Positions 56,115 to 64,000 of a DNA stretch of 64,000 nt are shown piece after piece. The position numbers and the translations under genes are program-made. A model generated the notes under the pieces. It worked only from the letters and a program-made list of their open reading frames with translations, was not told the origin of the DNA and made no database searches. The DNA comes from Jannaschia aquimarina (GTDB taxonomy: Bacteria; Pseudomonadota; Alphaproteobacteria; Rhodobacterales; Rhodobacteraceae): assembly GCF_000877395.1 (NCBI RefSeq), contig NZ_JYFE01000036.1:1-64000 (forward strand), in the 5' to 3' direction. Position 1 is the first letter of the stretch. Each line of letters opens with the position of its first letter.

Positions 56115-56921
56115 ATGATAAACCCCCAAATCTCATCGGACCCGGATCACGCGGCTGCGGCTTTGCCATTCGTTCCCCGGTTCGAGGTCGATCTCGATCC
56201 GGACCTTCGGCCGGATGTGGATCTCGGCGTCGCGATGCGGGCGGTGGTGACCCAGCCCTTCGTCCTGCGGATGAATGGGATGCGCATGATGATGTATCTT
56301 GCATCGATGATGCTCGCCCGGGATCCGGCGCTTGCGGCCGCCTGTCGTGAGGGGCTGGATCGCGCGACGAAGGGATTGGAGGTCATCACGACGCTCTACA
56401 CTGACATCGACTCCGTCGGGGAACTCCATCCCCTCTCCCGTGATTGCCTGTTGCAGGTCGCGGCGGCTTGCCCTTCGCTTGGCTCGGTCTTCGCACGCCA
56501 CCGCGAGAACGTCGCCACCTGCAGGGACCGACATGCGCGCGGCGAAGATGCGCAATCCGAGTTCGAGCGTGCGGCGAACTACGCGAACGGTCCGATGACC
56601 GACGAAATCATAAAATTGCACGACGAGAGCGGTGCGATCGTCCAGAAGGCGCGCAACCTCATCGAGGAAGAGGCGCGCCGCGCCCAGACCCGGGCGATGG
56701 AGGCCCGCGACAGGATCTCCGAGGCTGCGAAGACGGTCCAGATCATCTCGCTCAACGCGCGCGTCGAAGCCGCACGGGCGGGCGAGGCCGGCCGGACATT
56801 CGGCGTCATCGCACAGGAGATCCGCGAACTGAGTCGAGAGACCGAAGAGGCGGGGCTTGAAATCGGCGAGGCGGTGGACTGGATCATCGACCGCATCTTC
56901 AGCAGGCCGACGAAGCGCTGA
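56115..56921 (+). CDS. Soluble methyl-accepting chemotaxis-like signalling protein
   Basis: 268 residues, no membrane helix. The C-terminal third carries the chemoreceptor hairpin tip in the form IISLNARVEAARAGEAGRTF followed by GVIAQEIRELSRETEEAG, with long flanking coiled coils. The N-terminal 120 residues are of unknown type but are duplicated in the preceding fragment. The usual full methylation helices are shortened. It could couple to CheA/CheW in the cytosol or serve another signalling role. The ATG at 56115 has a weak ribosome binding site. Confidence 0.75.
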   Translation: MINPQISSDPDHAAAALPFVPRFEVDLDPDLRPDVDLGVAMRAVVTQPFVLRMNGMRMMMYLASMMLARDPALAAACREGLDRATKGLEVITTLYTDIDSVGELHPLSRDCLLQVAAACPSLGSVFARHRENVATCRDRHARGEDAQSEFERAANYANGPMTDEIIKLHDESGAIVQKARNLIEEEARRAQTRAMEARDRISEAAKTVQIISLNARVEAARAGEAGRTFGVIAQEIRELSRETEEAGLEIGEAVDWIIDRIFSRPTKR

Positions 56922-57173
56922 GCGACGCGCGGCCGCGCAATCCCCACATCAGGGCTCGGGGCACCGCGTAAGGTGCACTTGGGACGCTGACTCGTGTTAC
57001 GCGTCCGTCCCGACCCCTATAAGGCGACGGCGCCGACCGTTGCCGAAGGGCCTCTTCACATCACCGCCCGGACTGCCCATCTCTTAGAATAGATTGCCCG
57101 GTTGGGACGCCGATGTTACCTTCGTTCGGCGTTTCCCGCTGGGAAGACCAAACGGACCCGGAGGATCGGACCC

Positions 57174-57575
57174 CTGTCTGCACAGACATTTGCGGCACAT
57201 GATGCCGCCTCGGCCCGGAAGGGCGACACCAGCTCCAGCGATGCGATCCTGGACCTGATTCTGAAATCCCTCGACGACGACAAGGCCGAAGACATCGTGC
57301 AGATCGATCTGCGCGGGAAGTCATCCGTCGCGGATCACATGGTGATCTGCTCCGGCCGATCGACCCGGCAGGTCACGTCGATCGCCGAGAAGCTTGCGGA
57401 CCGGCTCAAGCCCGTCCTCGGCCGCGCGCCAAAGACCGAGGGCAAATCCCAGGGCGACTGGGTGCTGGTCGATGCGGGCGATGCCATCGTCCATATCTTC
57501 CGCCCAGAAGTGCGCGAATTCTATCAGCTCGAGAAGATGTGGATGGATGGCGCGGACGCCGCGCCCAAGCACTGA
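57174..57575 (+). CDS. rsfS: Ribosomal silencing factor RsfS
   Basis: 133 residues from the proposed CTG start. Family core: ILDLILKSLDDDKAEDIVQI, then DHMVICSGRSTRQVTSIAEK, then GDWVLVDAGDAIVHIFRPEV and FYQLEKMWMD. It binds L14 on the 50S subunit to block subunit joining in starvation. No ATG is in frame. A CTG at 57174 has GGAGG (57160-57164) nine bases upstream and fits the family N-terminus. The alternative TTG at 57102 would add 24 Arg-rich residues. It abuts rlmH. Confidence 0.9.
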   Translation: MSAQTFAAHDAASARKGDTSSSDAILDLILKSLDDDKAEDIVQIDLRGKSSVADHMVICSGRSTRQVTSIAEKLADRLKPVLGRAPKTEGKSQGDWVLVDAGDAIVHIFRPEVREFYQLEKMWMDGADAAPKH

Positions 57576-58028
57576 ATGCGCCTCACCCTGCTCGCGGTCG
57601 GGCGCCTGCGCCGCGGCCCCGAGAAGGAGTTGATCGACGACTACCTGTCGCGCTTCGCCAAGGCGGGGCGCGGTCTGGGATTGCCCGCCGTGGATCTGGT
57701 CGAGGTCGAGGGGCGTCCCTCAGAGGCCGATGCGTTGAGCCGCGCGATCCCGGACGGATCGGCTCTGGCGATCCTGGACGAGCGGGGGACGCAGATGACC
57801 TCGCCGGATTTCGCCGATCTGCTGGCCCGCCACCGCGACCAGGCCCGCGATCTGTGTCTCGTGATCGGGGGCGCGGACGGTTTGGATCCGGCGATCCGGG
57901 CACGTGCGGACCATGCAATCTCGTTCGGGCGCATGGTCTGGCCGCATATGCTGGCGCGCGTCATGCTGGCAGAGCAACTGTACCGTGCCGCGTCCATTCT
58001 CGCCGGCTCCCCCTACCATCGGGCCTGA
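57576..58028 (+). CDS. rlmH: 23S rRNA (pseudouridine1915-N3)-methyltransferase
   Basis: 150 residues. The SPOUT family motifs are clear: LTLLAVGRLRRGPEKELIDD, LAILDERGTQMTSPDFADLL, CLVIGGADGLDPAIRARADH and the C-terminal RVMLAEQLYRAASILAGSPY. The trefoil-knot methyltransferase modifies the intersubunit helix 69 of 23S rRNA. Length is typical (about 155). The ATG starts immediately after the rsfS stop, a conserved gene pair. Confidence 0.95.
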   Translation: MRLTLLAVGRLRRGPEKELIDDYLSRFAKAGRGLGLPAVDLVEVEGRPSEADALSRAIPDGSALAILDERGTQMTSPDFADLLARHRDQARDLCLVIGGADGLDPAIRARADHAISFGRMVWPHMLARVMLAEQLYRAASILAGSPYHRA

Positions 58029-58062
58029 GCCTGCCTTAGACGCCTCGACAGGAGGACAGCCC

Positions 58063-59574
58063 ATGCCAGCAAAGCCCGTGATCCTGTGCATCCTCGACGG
58101 ATGGGGCATCAGCGACCGGCCCGAGCAATCGGCCCCCGACGTCGCCGAGACACCAACCTTCGACCGCCTGATGGCGACCTGTCCCAACGCGACGCTGACG
58201 ACCTTCGGCCCGGATGTCGGTCTGCCCGAGGGGCAGATGGGCAATTCCGAGGTCGGTCACATGAATATCGGCGCGGGCCGCGTGGTACGGATGGACCTGG
58301 GCCTGATCGACCATGCGATCGAGACCGGGGAGTTCGACCGCAACGCGGCGATCACGGGCTGGATCGACAGGCTCAAAGGGTCGGGCGGTACGGCGCATCT
58401 GTTCGGCGTGATCTCGGACGGGGGCGTGCACGGCCATGTGGATCATGTGATCCAAGCGGTGAAGCTAGTCGCCGACGCGGGCGTTCCGGTCGTACTCCAT
58501 GCGGTGACGGACGGGCGCGATGTCGCGCCCCGCTCGGCCGAAGGGTTCGTGGACCAGGTCGCGGCCGCGTTGCCGAAAGGCGCGACGGTCGGGACCTTGT
58601 CGGGGCGTTATTTCGCGATGGATCGCGACAATCGCTGGGACCGTGTGAAGCGAGCCTGGGACGCGATGGTCCATGGTCGGGGCGAGGTGGCCCATGACAT
58701 GACGGATGCCATAGCCAAGGCGCGGGACCGCGACGAGAGCGACGAGTTCATCCAGCCCACCGTATTGGGCGGCTATGACGGCATGACGGATGGCGACGGC
58801 GTCTTCTGTCTCAATTTCCGCGCCGATCGCGCGCGCGAGATCCTGGCGGCGCTGGCTGCGCCCGATTTCGACGGCTTCGATGCGGGCGACCGGCCGGATC
58901 TGCACATGCTGGGCATGGTCGACTATTCGACGAAGCACGACGAATACATGGATGCCGCCTTTCCGAAGAAGCCGGTTGAGAACACGCTGGGCCATTGGGT
59001 CGCCACCAGGGGGCTGCGGCAGTTCCACGTCGCCGAGACGGAGAAGTACCCGCATGTCACCTTCTTCCTGAATGGCGGCAAGGAGGATCCTGAGGAGGGC
59101 GAGGACCGGTTCATGCCGAAATCGCCCGACGTCGCGACCTATGACATGCAGCCCGAGATGTCGGCCGCCGAAGTGACCGAGAAACTGGTCGGGGCGATTC
59201 GCGCGGGATACGACCTGATCGTCGTGAATTACGCGAACCCGGACATGGTCGGTCATACGGGTGATCTGCAAGCCGCCGCGCGCGCCTGCGAGGCAGTCGA
59301 TGCCGGGCTGGCCGCCGCGCTGGAGGCGCTGGAGGGGACCGGCGGCGCGATGGTGGTCTGTGCCGACCACGGCAATTGCGAGACGATGGTCGATCCCGAG
59401 ACGGGCAAGGCTCACACGGCGCACACGCTGAACCCGGTGCCCGTGATCCTGTGGGGCGGACCGGAGGGCGCGACGCTGAAGGAAGGCAGGCTGGCGGACC
59501 TGGCGCCGACCCTGCTGGCGCTGATGGGATTGGAGACGCCGCCGGAGATGACGGGGGAGTGTCTCTACTCGTGA
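58063..59574 (+). CDS. gpmI: 2,3-bisphosphoglycerate-independent phosphoglycerate mutase
   Basis: 503 residues. The metal-binding start VILCILDGWGI and the phosphoserine motif GQMGNSEVGHMNIGAGRVV are present, along with VTDGRDVAPRSAEGFVDQVA, CLNFRADRAREILAAL and the C-terminal VVCADHGNCETMVDPETGKA. It interconverts 3- and 2-phosphoglycerate in glycolysis. AGGAGGA precedes the ATG at 58063. It lies 34 bp after rlmH and overlaps the envC-like gene by four bases. Confidence 0.96.
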   Translation: MPAKPVILCILDGWGISDRPEQSAPDVAETPTFDRLMATCPNATLTTFGPDVGLPEGQMGNSEVGHMNIGAGRVVRMDLGLIDHAIETGEFDRNAAITGWIDRLKGSGGTAHLFGVISDGGVHGHVDHVIQAVKLVADAGVPVVLHAVTDGRDVAPRSAEGFVDQVAAALPKGATVGTLSGRYFAMDRDNRWDRVKRAWDAMVHGRGEVAHDMTDAIAKARDRDESDEFIQPTVLGGYDGMTDGDGVFCLNFRADRAREILAALAAPDFDGFDAGDRPDLHMLGMVDYSTKHDEYMDAAFPKKPVENTLGHWVATRGLRQFHVAETEKYPHVTFFLNGGKEDPEEGEDRFMPKSPDVATYDMQPEMSAAEVTEKLVGAIRAGYDLIVVNYANPDMVGHTGDLQAAARACEAVDAGLAAALEALEGTGGAMVVCADHGNCETMVDPETGKAHTAHTLNPVPVILWGGPEGATLKEGRLADLAPTLLALMGLETPPEMTGECLYS

Positions 59575-60629
59575 GATGGGTCTTGGTCGTCCTGTCGCTG
59601 GCCGCGACCCCCGCGCCCGCTCAGGATGCGCGAGAGGCCGCGCAGACGCTCACCATCGCGGCGACGTTGCTTGAGGCCTCCGAAGGCGCTCAGGAACGGA
59701 TTGCGGCTCTGTCACAGGCGATCGAGGCCCACGACGAGGCGCTGGCTGTCCTGCGCGAAGGGCAGAGGCGTATCGCGACGGTGGCGGATGGATTGCGTGA
59801 AGAGCTTGACGCGAGGGAGGAGCGGATCGCCGCGCTGCTCTCTGTGCTGATCGAGATCGAGCGCGGTCCGACAACGGTGCGGGCGATCCATCCCGACGGC
59901 CCCCTGAGCGCGGCGCGTGCCGCATCCCTGATCGCGGATGCTGCACCCGCCCTCGAAGCCGAAGCCGCGATCCTGCGCGCGGACCTGGACCGGCTCGCCC
60001 GGATGCGGTCGGCCGAGGCCACGGCTGCCGACGACCTGCGGACCGGCCTCGATGCGATCCAGGCCGCGCGCGAAGCCCTGTCCGCGGCCATCTCGGAGCG
60101 CCGGGCGATCCCGGCCGCCGCGCTCGACACGGCCGGTCTGCGCGCGAGTGCCGAGGCGCTGAAGGACCTCTCGGCCGTGCTCGACGTGATCCCGGGCGCG
60201 GATCTGGAACCGCCGCTTGCTCTTCCGGTCGAGGGGCGCGTTTTGCGCCGATATGGCGAGGCGGATGCGGCCGGGATCGAGCGGCCCGGTTGGATCGTCA
60301 CGGCCGCGCCCGGGGCACCGGTCCTGGCGCCAGCGGCGGCGAGCATCTTATTCTCGGGGCCGGTCCCCGGTCAGGGTGAGGTCGCGATCCTCGAGATGCG
60401 GCCCGATCTCCTGCTGGTTTTGGCCGGTTTGCACCGAACAACCGTGACGCGTGGCGCACTGGTTGCGCGCGGCGAAATCCTTGGCGAAATCGCGCCAGAA
60501 GCACGCGAAAGTGACGCAGGCACCGACGCAGGAGGTGGCGCTTCCGCCGGGGAGACGCTTTATATCGAGGTAAGGAAGGACGGCGAGACCGTCGATCCGG
60601 CGACGTGGTTCGCCGGTGAGGGAGATTAG
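59571..60629 (+). CDS. EnvC-like murein hydrolase activator (degenerate LytM/M23)
   Basis: 352 residues from a GTG start overlapping the gpmI stop (GTGA). A short signal peptide (VRWVLVVLSLAATPAPAQ) precedes coiled coils (about 20-215) and a C-terminal LytM domain. The zinc site is lost: the usual HxH position reads LYIEVRKDG and the first His region is altered, as in EnvC, which activates amidases rather than cutting peptidoglycan. It works in the periplasm, probably during cell division. An alternative GTG lies at 59559. It is followed by ctpA after 9 bp. Confidence 0.82.
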   Translation: MRWVLVVLSLAATPAPAQDAREAAQTLTIAATLLEASEGAQERIAALSQAIEAHDEALAVLREGQRRIATVADGLREELDAREERIAALLSVLIEIERGPTTVRAIHPDGPLSAARAASLIADAAPALEAEAAILRADLDRLARMRSAEATAADDLRTGLDAIQAAREALSAAISERRAIPAAALDTAGLRASAEALKDLSAVLDVIPGADLEPPLALPVEGRVLRRYGEADAAGIERPGWIVTAAPGAPVLAPAAASILFSGPVPGQGEVAILEMRPDLLLVLAGLHRTTVTRGALVARGEILGEIAPEARESDAGTDAGGGASAGETLYIEVRKDGETVDPATWFAGEGD

Positions 60630-60638
60630 GGGAACGAA

Positions 60639-61991
60639 ATGAAGAAATTCGCGATGGCCGCCGGTGGCGGTATCCTGGCGGGGATCGTAGTGGCGACGCA
60701 GATCGCCGGGCCCCTGCTGGCCCAGGAAGCGGAAGAGAGCGGCAGCGTCTACGAGCAGCTCGACCTGTTCGGCATCGTCTTCGAGCGGATCCGGAACCAA
60801 TATGTCGAGGACGTGGACGAGGCGGAGCTGATCGAAGCGGCGATCAACGGAATGCTGATCTCGCTGGACCCCCATTCCAGCTACCTGCCGCCGCGCGATT
60901 TCGAAGACATGCGCACCGACACGCGCGGCGAGTTCGGCGGGCTTGGCATCGAGGTCACGCAGGAGGAAGGCTACGTCAAGGTCATCACGCCGATGGACGG
61001 CACCCCGGCCTATGAGGCGGGCGTCGAGGCCGGCGACTTCATCACCACCGTCGACGGCGAGAGCCTGCTGGGCCTGACGCTGGAGGAATCCGTCGATCTG
61101 ATGCGCGGCCCGGTGGGCAGCGACGTAGTCATCACCGTCGTGCGTGACGGCCTCGAGGAACCGCTCGATATCACCATCACCCGCGACACGATCCAGTTGA
61201 CCGCCGCGCGCGTGCGGCTGGAGGGCGACAGCGTCGTCATCCGCGTTGCGACCTTCAACGAACAGACAATGCCGCAAGTCCGCGAGGGGCTGGACGAGGT
61301 TCTCGAAGAGGCCGGCGGCCTGGATGCGGTCAACGGCGTCGTGCTCGATCTGCGGAACAATCCCGGCGGTCTGCTGACGGCGGGCGTGGCGCTGTCGGAT
61401 GCGTTCCTGGAACAGGGTGAGATCGTCTCGACCCGGGGCCGCGAAGTGCAGGACGGCGACCGCTTCAACGCCACGGCGGGGGACATCATCGAAGGCAAGC
61501 CGATGGTCGTGCTGATCAACGGCGGCTCGGCCTCGGCGTCCGAGATCGTGTCAGGTGCCTTGCAGGATCACCGCCGCGCCGTGGTCGTCGGCACCAAATC
61601 CTTCGGCAAGGGCAGCGTGCAGACGATCATGCCGGTTCAGGGCGACGGCGCGATCCGGTTGACGACCTCGCGTTACTACACGCCGTCGGGCCGGTCGATC
61701 CAGGCGCTGGGCATCTCGCCCGACATCGTCGTGCAGCAGCCGCCCAGGCGCCCCGAGCTCGAGGGCGAGGAAGAGGACACCACCTCGAACCGTCCACGCC
61801 GGTCCGAGTCGAACCTGCGTGGCAGCCTCGACAACGATAGCCTGACCGCCGACCAGCAAGAGCAGGTCCGCCAGGAGCAAGAGGCCGCCGAACAGGCCGC
61901 CGAGCTTCGTGACGAGGATTACCAGTTGGCCTACGCGATCGACATCCTGAAGGGCCTGTCCGCCATCGACCTGGCCGAGATGGAGCAGTGA
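60639..61991 (+). CDS. ctpA: Carboxyl-terminal processing protease, S41 family
   Basis: 450 residues. A signal/anchor segment (about 5-29, ending GPLLAQ) precedes an N-terminal helical region, a PDZ domain (EFGGLGIEVTQEEGYVKVIT through AGVEAGDFITTVDG), and the peptidase core with VVLDLRNNPGGLL and the catalytic site INGGSASASEIVSGALQD plus the Lys in GTKSFGKGSVQT. The C-terminus is Glu/Gln-rich. It is periplasmic; together with EnvC-type factors it may control peptidoglycan hydrolases. GGGGAACGA precedes the ATG. Confidence 0.94.
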   Translation: MKKFAMAAGGGILAGIVVATQIAGPLLAQEAEESGSVYEQLDLFGIVFERIRNQYVEDVDEAELIEAAINGMLISLDPHSSYLPPRDFEDMRTDTRGEFGGLGIEVTQEEGYVKVITPMDGTPAYEAGVEAGDFITTVDGESLLGLTLEESVDLMRGPVGSDVVITVVRDGLEEPLDITITRDTIQLTAARVRLEGDSVVIRVATFNEQTMPQVREGLDEVLEEAGGLDAVNGVVLDLRNNPGGLLTAGVALSDAFLEQGEIVSTRGREVQDGDRFNATAGDIIEGKPMVVLINGGSASASEIVSGALQDHRRAVVVGTKSFGKGSVQTIMPVQGDGAIRLTTSRYYTPSGRSIQALGISPDIVVQQPPRRPELEGEEEDTTSNRPRRSESNLRGSLDNDSLTADQQEQVRQEQEAAEQAAELRDEDYQLAYAIDILKGLSAIDLAEMEQ

Positions 61992-62007
61992 CGCCGGACC
62001 TGACGAC

Positions 62008-62040
62008 GGAGGGGGCGCCTGCGGGCGCCCTTTTTGCATG
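62008..62040 (+). terminator. Hairpin with T-run directly before rppH, flanked by GGAGG
   Basis: GGAGG (62008-62012) touches a 7-bp stem, GGGCGCC / GGCGCCC (62013-62019 and 62024-62030), with a TGCG loop and TTTTT, then GC and the rppH ATG at 62038. By structure it is an intrinsic terminator for ctpA. When folded, it also places GGAGG seven bases from the start codon. Confidence 0.8.
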
Positions 62041-62526
62041 AATTCGGACGAGATCGCCAAGCTGCCCTACCGACCCTGCGCCGGGATCTGCCTGACCAAT
62101 CCGGACGGCCTCGTCTGGGTCGGGGCACGTATCGACCGGCCTGCCGACGCGCCGCTGGCCTGGCAGATGCCGCAGGGCGGGATCGACCCCGGAGAAAGCC
62201 CACTGGACGCGGCCCGGCGGGAGTTGTGGGAGGAGACCGGGCTGCGCGCGGATCGGGTCGACCTGATCGCAGAGCTTTCGGAGCCGCTTCCCTACGACCT
62301 GCCGACCGACTTGGTGAAGAAACTGTGGAAGGGCCGCTATCGCGGTCAGATCCAGCACTGGGTTCACATGCGCTACGACGGCCCGGACGAGGCGGTCGAT
62401 CTGGATGCGCATCACCGCGAATTTTCGGAGTGGCGCTGGATGCCGCCCGCCGACGTGCTGACCCGCATCGTCCCGTTCAAGCGCGACATCTACGTCGCGG
62501 TGTTCCGGGAATTCGACATCCTCTGA
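62038..62526 (+). CDS. rppH: RNA pyrophosphohydrolase (Nudix)
   Basis: 162 residues. The start IAKLPYRPCAGICLTNPDGL and the Nudix box GGIDPGESPLDAARRELWEE followed by TGLRAD are diagnostic, as are the later WRWMPPADVL and ALVPFKR-like IVPFKRDIYVAVFREF. It removes pyrophosphate from 5' triphosphate mRNA ends, starting decay. The ATG lies 2 bp after a terminator T-run, with no unstructured ribosome binding site in the normal window. Confidence 0.95.
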   Translation: MNSDEIAKLPYRPCAGICLTNPDGLVWVGARIDRPADAPLAWQMPQGGIDPGESPLDAARRELWEETGLRADRVDLIAELSEPLPYDLPTDLVKKLWKGRYRGQIQHWVHMRYDGPDEAVDLDAHHREFSEWRWMPPADVLTRIVPFKRDIYVAVFREFDIL

Positions 62527-62720
62527 TTTCGCGACCGCGATGGTCGGCAAAGGCAGGCAATCCTGGCCCGCTGCCCATTCGCGCGGATTTCCGCTGACCA
62601 AGTCGGCGGATTGGCCATGCCGGACGGCCCTCTAAACCGAAGGATTATGCGGGCCCCCGACTTGATATCGCCTATCGCGACCGTCCGCCGCACCTCGACA
62701 GCACCACCAGGAGGCGTCTC

Positions 62721-63224
62721 ATGAGCCGCACCGCACAGATTGCCGCGATGCTTGTCCTGCCCTGCATTGGGATGGGTATCGCGGAGCGGTCATGGGCTCT
62801 CTCCTGCCTGCGCCCGAGCGTCGAGAGCAGCTTCGCGGCGGCGCAGGCGTCATCTTCCATCTACGAGATGGCGGTGGGGACTTTCATCGTGGCGCCGGGG
62901 GAGGCCCTTCCCCCGGCCGTCACGGACGATCCGAACCGCGAGCCCAGCCGGATCGCGGCAAGGTTCGAGGGCCGGTTCGCCACGCTCGAGGGGTTCGAGC
63001 AGGAGAGGCAGGTGCCCGTCACGCTGGAACTCGGTTGCACAGGCCCTTGGTGTGCAACGGTTCCGACGGGTCAGGTGCTCGTCTTCCTCGAGCGGGCGGA
63101 TGACGGCTACGTCCTGTCAGAAGGCGCATGTCCGCGTCTGATGTTCGCGGCGAACCCGGAAAAAGAGAGGCAGGCCATGGCGTGCCTCACCGATCCGGAG
63201 GCGTGCAACGCCTCTGGCAACTGA
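62721..63224 (+). CDS. Small secreted protein, hypothetical
   Basis: 167 residues, not recognised. A Sec signal peptide (MSRTAQIAAMLVLPCIGMGI..., cleaving after ERSWA) leads to a mature part starting LSCLRPSVES. It has six cysteines after cleavage (including CTGPWC and CPRLMF, and CLTDPEAC near the end), so disulfides in the periplasm are likely. No catalytic motif is seen. A strong AGGAGG site precedes the ATG. It is followed by a terminator and a convergent gene. Confidence 0.72.
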   Translation: MSRTAQIAAMLVLPCIGMGIAERSWALSCLRPSVESSFAAAQASSSIYEMAVGTFIVAPGEALPPAVTDDPNREPSRIAARFEGRFATLEGFEQERQVPVTLELGCTGPWCATVPTGQVLVFLERADDGYVLSEGACPRLMFAANPEKERQAMACLTDPEACNASGN

Positions 63225-63270
63225 GGGCCGCGTCCACTCAATTCATCCCGCTCGGACGCGGCCCCCTTTT
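63225..63270 (+). terminator. Terminator between the small secreted protein and ggt
   Basis: An 11-bp stem, GGGCCGCGTCC (63225-63235) with GGACGCGGCCC (63254-63264), has an 18-base loop and is followed by CCTTTT. Confidence 0.8.
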
Positions 63271-63283
63271 CATCCCACCACGG

Positions 63284-64000
63284 TCATTCGCCGATGGCGA
63301 CCCCTTCGCGGCGGGGATCGGCGCCACCGACCAGCCCGTCGGGCGTGACCGCGATGGCGTGCAGGCCCGAGTTGAGGCCGCGCACATTCACCTCGAAGCC
63401 CAGTCCGGTCAGCGCCTCGCCCAGCCCCTCGGCGGCGGTGCCTTCCTCCAGGTCGTAGGTCCCGAAGCGGTTGACCAGATGCGGCAGTTCGATGGCCGCC
63501 TGCGGGTCCAGACCCCAGTCGAGATGCGCCACGATAGTCTTGGCGACGTAGCCGATGATCCGCGATCCGCCGGGCGAGCCCACAACGAAGACCGGTGCGC
63601 CGTCCTGCATGACGATGGTCGGCGACATCGAAGAGCGGGGCCGCTTGCCCGGCTCGACCCGGTTGGCGACGGGGCGGTTGTCGCTATGGGTCGAAAAGCT
63701 GAAATCGGTCAACTCGTTGTTCAGCAGGAAGCCCCCGGGTGCGAAGACCCGGCTGCCGAAGCCGTTCTCGATGGTGGTCGTCATCGAGAGTGCGTTGCCG
63801 TCGGCATCGACGATCGAGATGTGGGACGTGGACGGCATCGACGGAGAAAAGCCGGGCGCGAAATCGGGCATCAGGCCCGCATGGTCCCAGGGAGGTGTGC
63901 CGGCGCTGACTTCCGGCAGGGCATCGTCGCCCGCCAGAAGCTCTGCGCGTCCGGCCATGTATTCCGCGTCCAGAAGGTCGGGCATGGGGACGAAGTCGCT
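63284..64000 (-). CDS. Gamma-glutamyltransferase, C-terminal part (runs off window)
   Basis: The window holds the last 238 codons; the gene continues beyond 64000. The nucleophile region PSTSHISIVDADGNALSMTT (catalytic Thr before SHISIVD) marks the start of the small subunit, followed by GFGSRVFAPGGFLLNNELTD, KRPRSSMSPTIV and VVGSPGGSRIIGYVAK, the oxyanion and glutamate-binding loops. The periplasmic Ntn-hydrolase cleaves glutathione-type gamma-glutamyl bonds. The large subunit and signal peptide lie outside the window. Confidence 0.92.
   Translation of the reverse strand, partial: SDFVPMPDLLDAEYMAGRAELLAGDDALPEVSAGTPPWDHAGLMPDFAPGFSPSMPSTSHISIVDADGNALSMTTTIENGFGSRVFAPGGFLLNNELTDFSFSTHSDNRPVANRVEPGKRPRSSMSPTIVMQDGAPVFVVGSPGGSRIIGYVAKTIVAHLDWGLDPQAAIELPHLVNRFGTYDLEEGTAAEGLGEALTGLGFEVNVRGLNSGLHAIAVTPDGLVGGADPRREGVAIGE

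Overview
The window comes from a GC-rich alphaproteobacterium. It is most likely a marine member of the Rhodobacterales (Roseobacter group). The evidence is the gene order rsfS-rlmH-gpmI-envC-ctpA-rppH, a GlpSTPQ-U-V glycerol ABC transporter with a divergent DeoR-type glpR, a DUF2793 protein, DUF1289 and DUF2160 proteins, and several RTX proteins. I see no rRNA, tRNA, CRISPR array or insertion sequence. These assignments rest on reading motifs and gene order; no database search was possible.

Region 1 (about 0.1-26 kb) is an exopolysaccharide (EPS) locus of the Wzx/Wzy type. It encodes an ExoY-like initiating sugar transferase, a bifunctional ManC (GDP-mannose supply), four glycosyltransferases (three GT4, one GT2), a polysaccharide pyruvyl transferase, three sulfotransferase-like proteins, a Wzx flippase, a Wzy-like polymerase, a Wzc-like chain-length regulator fused to a tyrosine kinase, and a Wza/KpsD-like export protein. 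It also has an FAD oxidoreductase, a PslG-like secreted glycoside hydrolase, a metallophosphoesterase and two RTX proteins, one of them a subtilisin. The likely product is an acidic EPS carrying pyruvate and sulfate.

Region 2 (26-30 kb) is one very long DUF2793/SGNH-esterase gene broken by a single in-frame TAA codon. Region 3 (30-45 kb) holds transport operons: TctCBA (tricarboxylate-type), OppABCDF (peptides), and GlpSTPQ-U-V (glycerol) with divergent glpR. A small GIY-YIG gene, flanked by an inverted pair of 30-bp palindromic repeats, sits inside the glycerol operon.

Region 4 (46-57 kb) is mixed: a 63-codon ORF with a DUF1289 gene, a second PslG-like glycoside hydrolase carrying RTX repeats, a DksA/TraR zinc-finger protein, an M3 oligopeptidase, a 53-residue membrane peptide, leuC, an MscS channel, and a soluble chemoreceptor-like protein preceded by a truncated copy of its own N-terminus. 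Region 5 (57-64 kb) is the core operon rsfS-rlmH-gpmI-envC-ctpA-rppH, then a small secreted protein and the 3' end of a gamma-glutamyltransferase gene.

The observations most worth checking are the sulfated/pyruvylated EPS prediction, the paralogous pair of glycoside hydrolases that appear to use different secretion routes, the GIY-YIG cassette, the nonsense codon in the DUF2793 esterase, the structured leader of exoY, the Shine-Dalgarno/hairpin/start arrangement at rppH, and the probable CTG start of rsfS.
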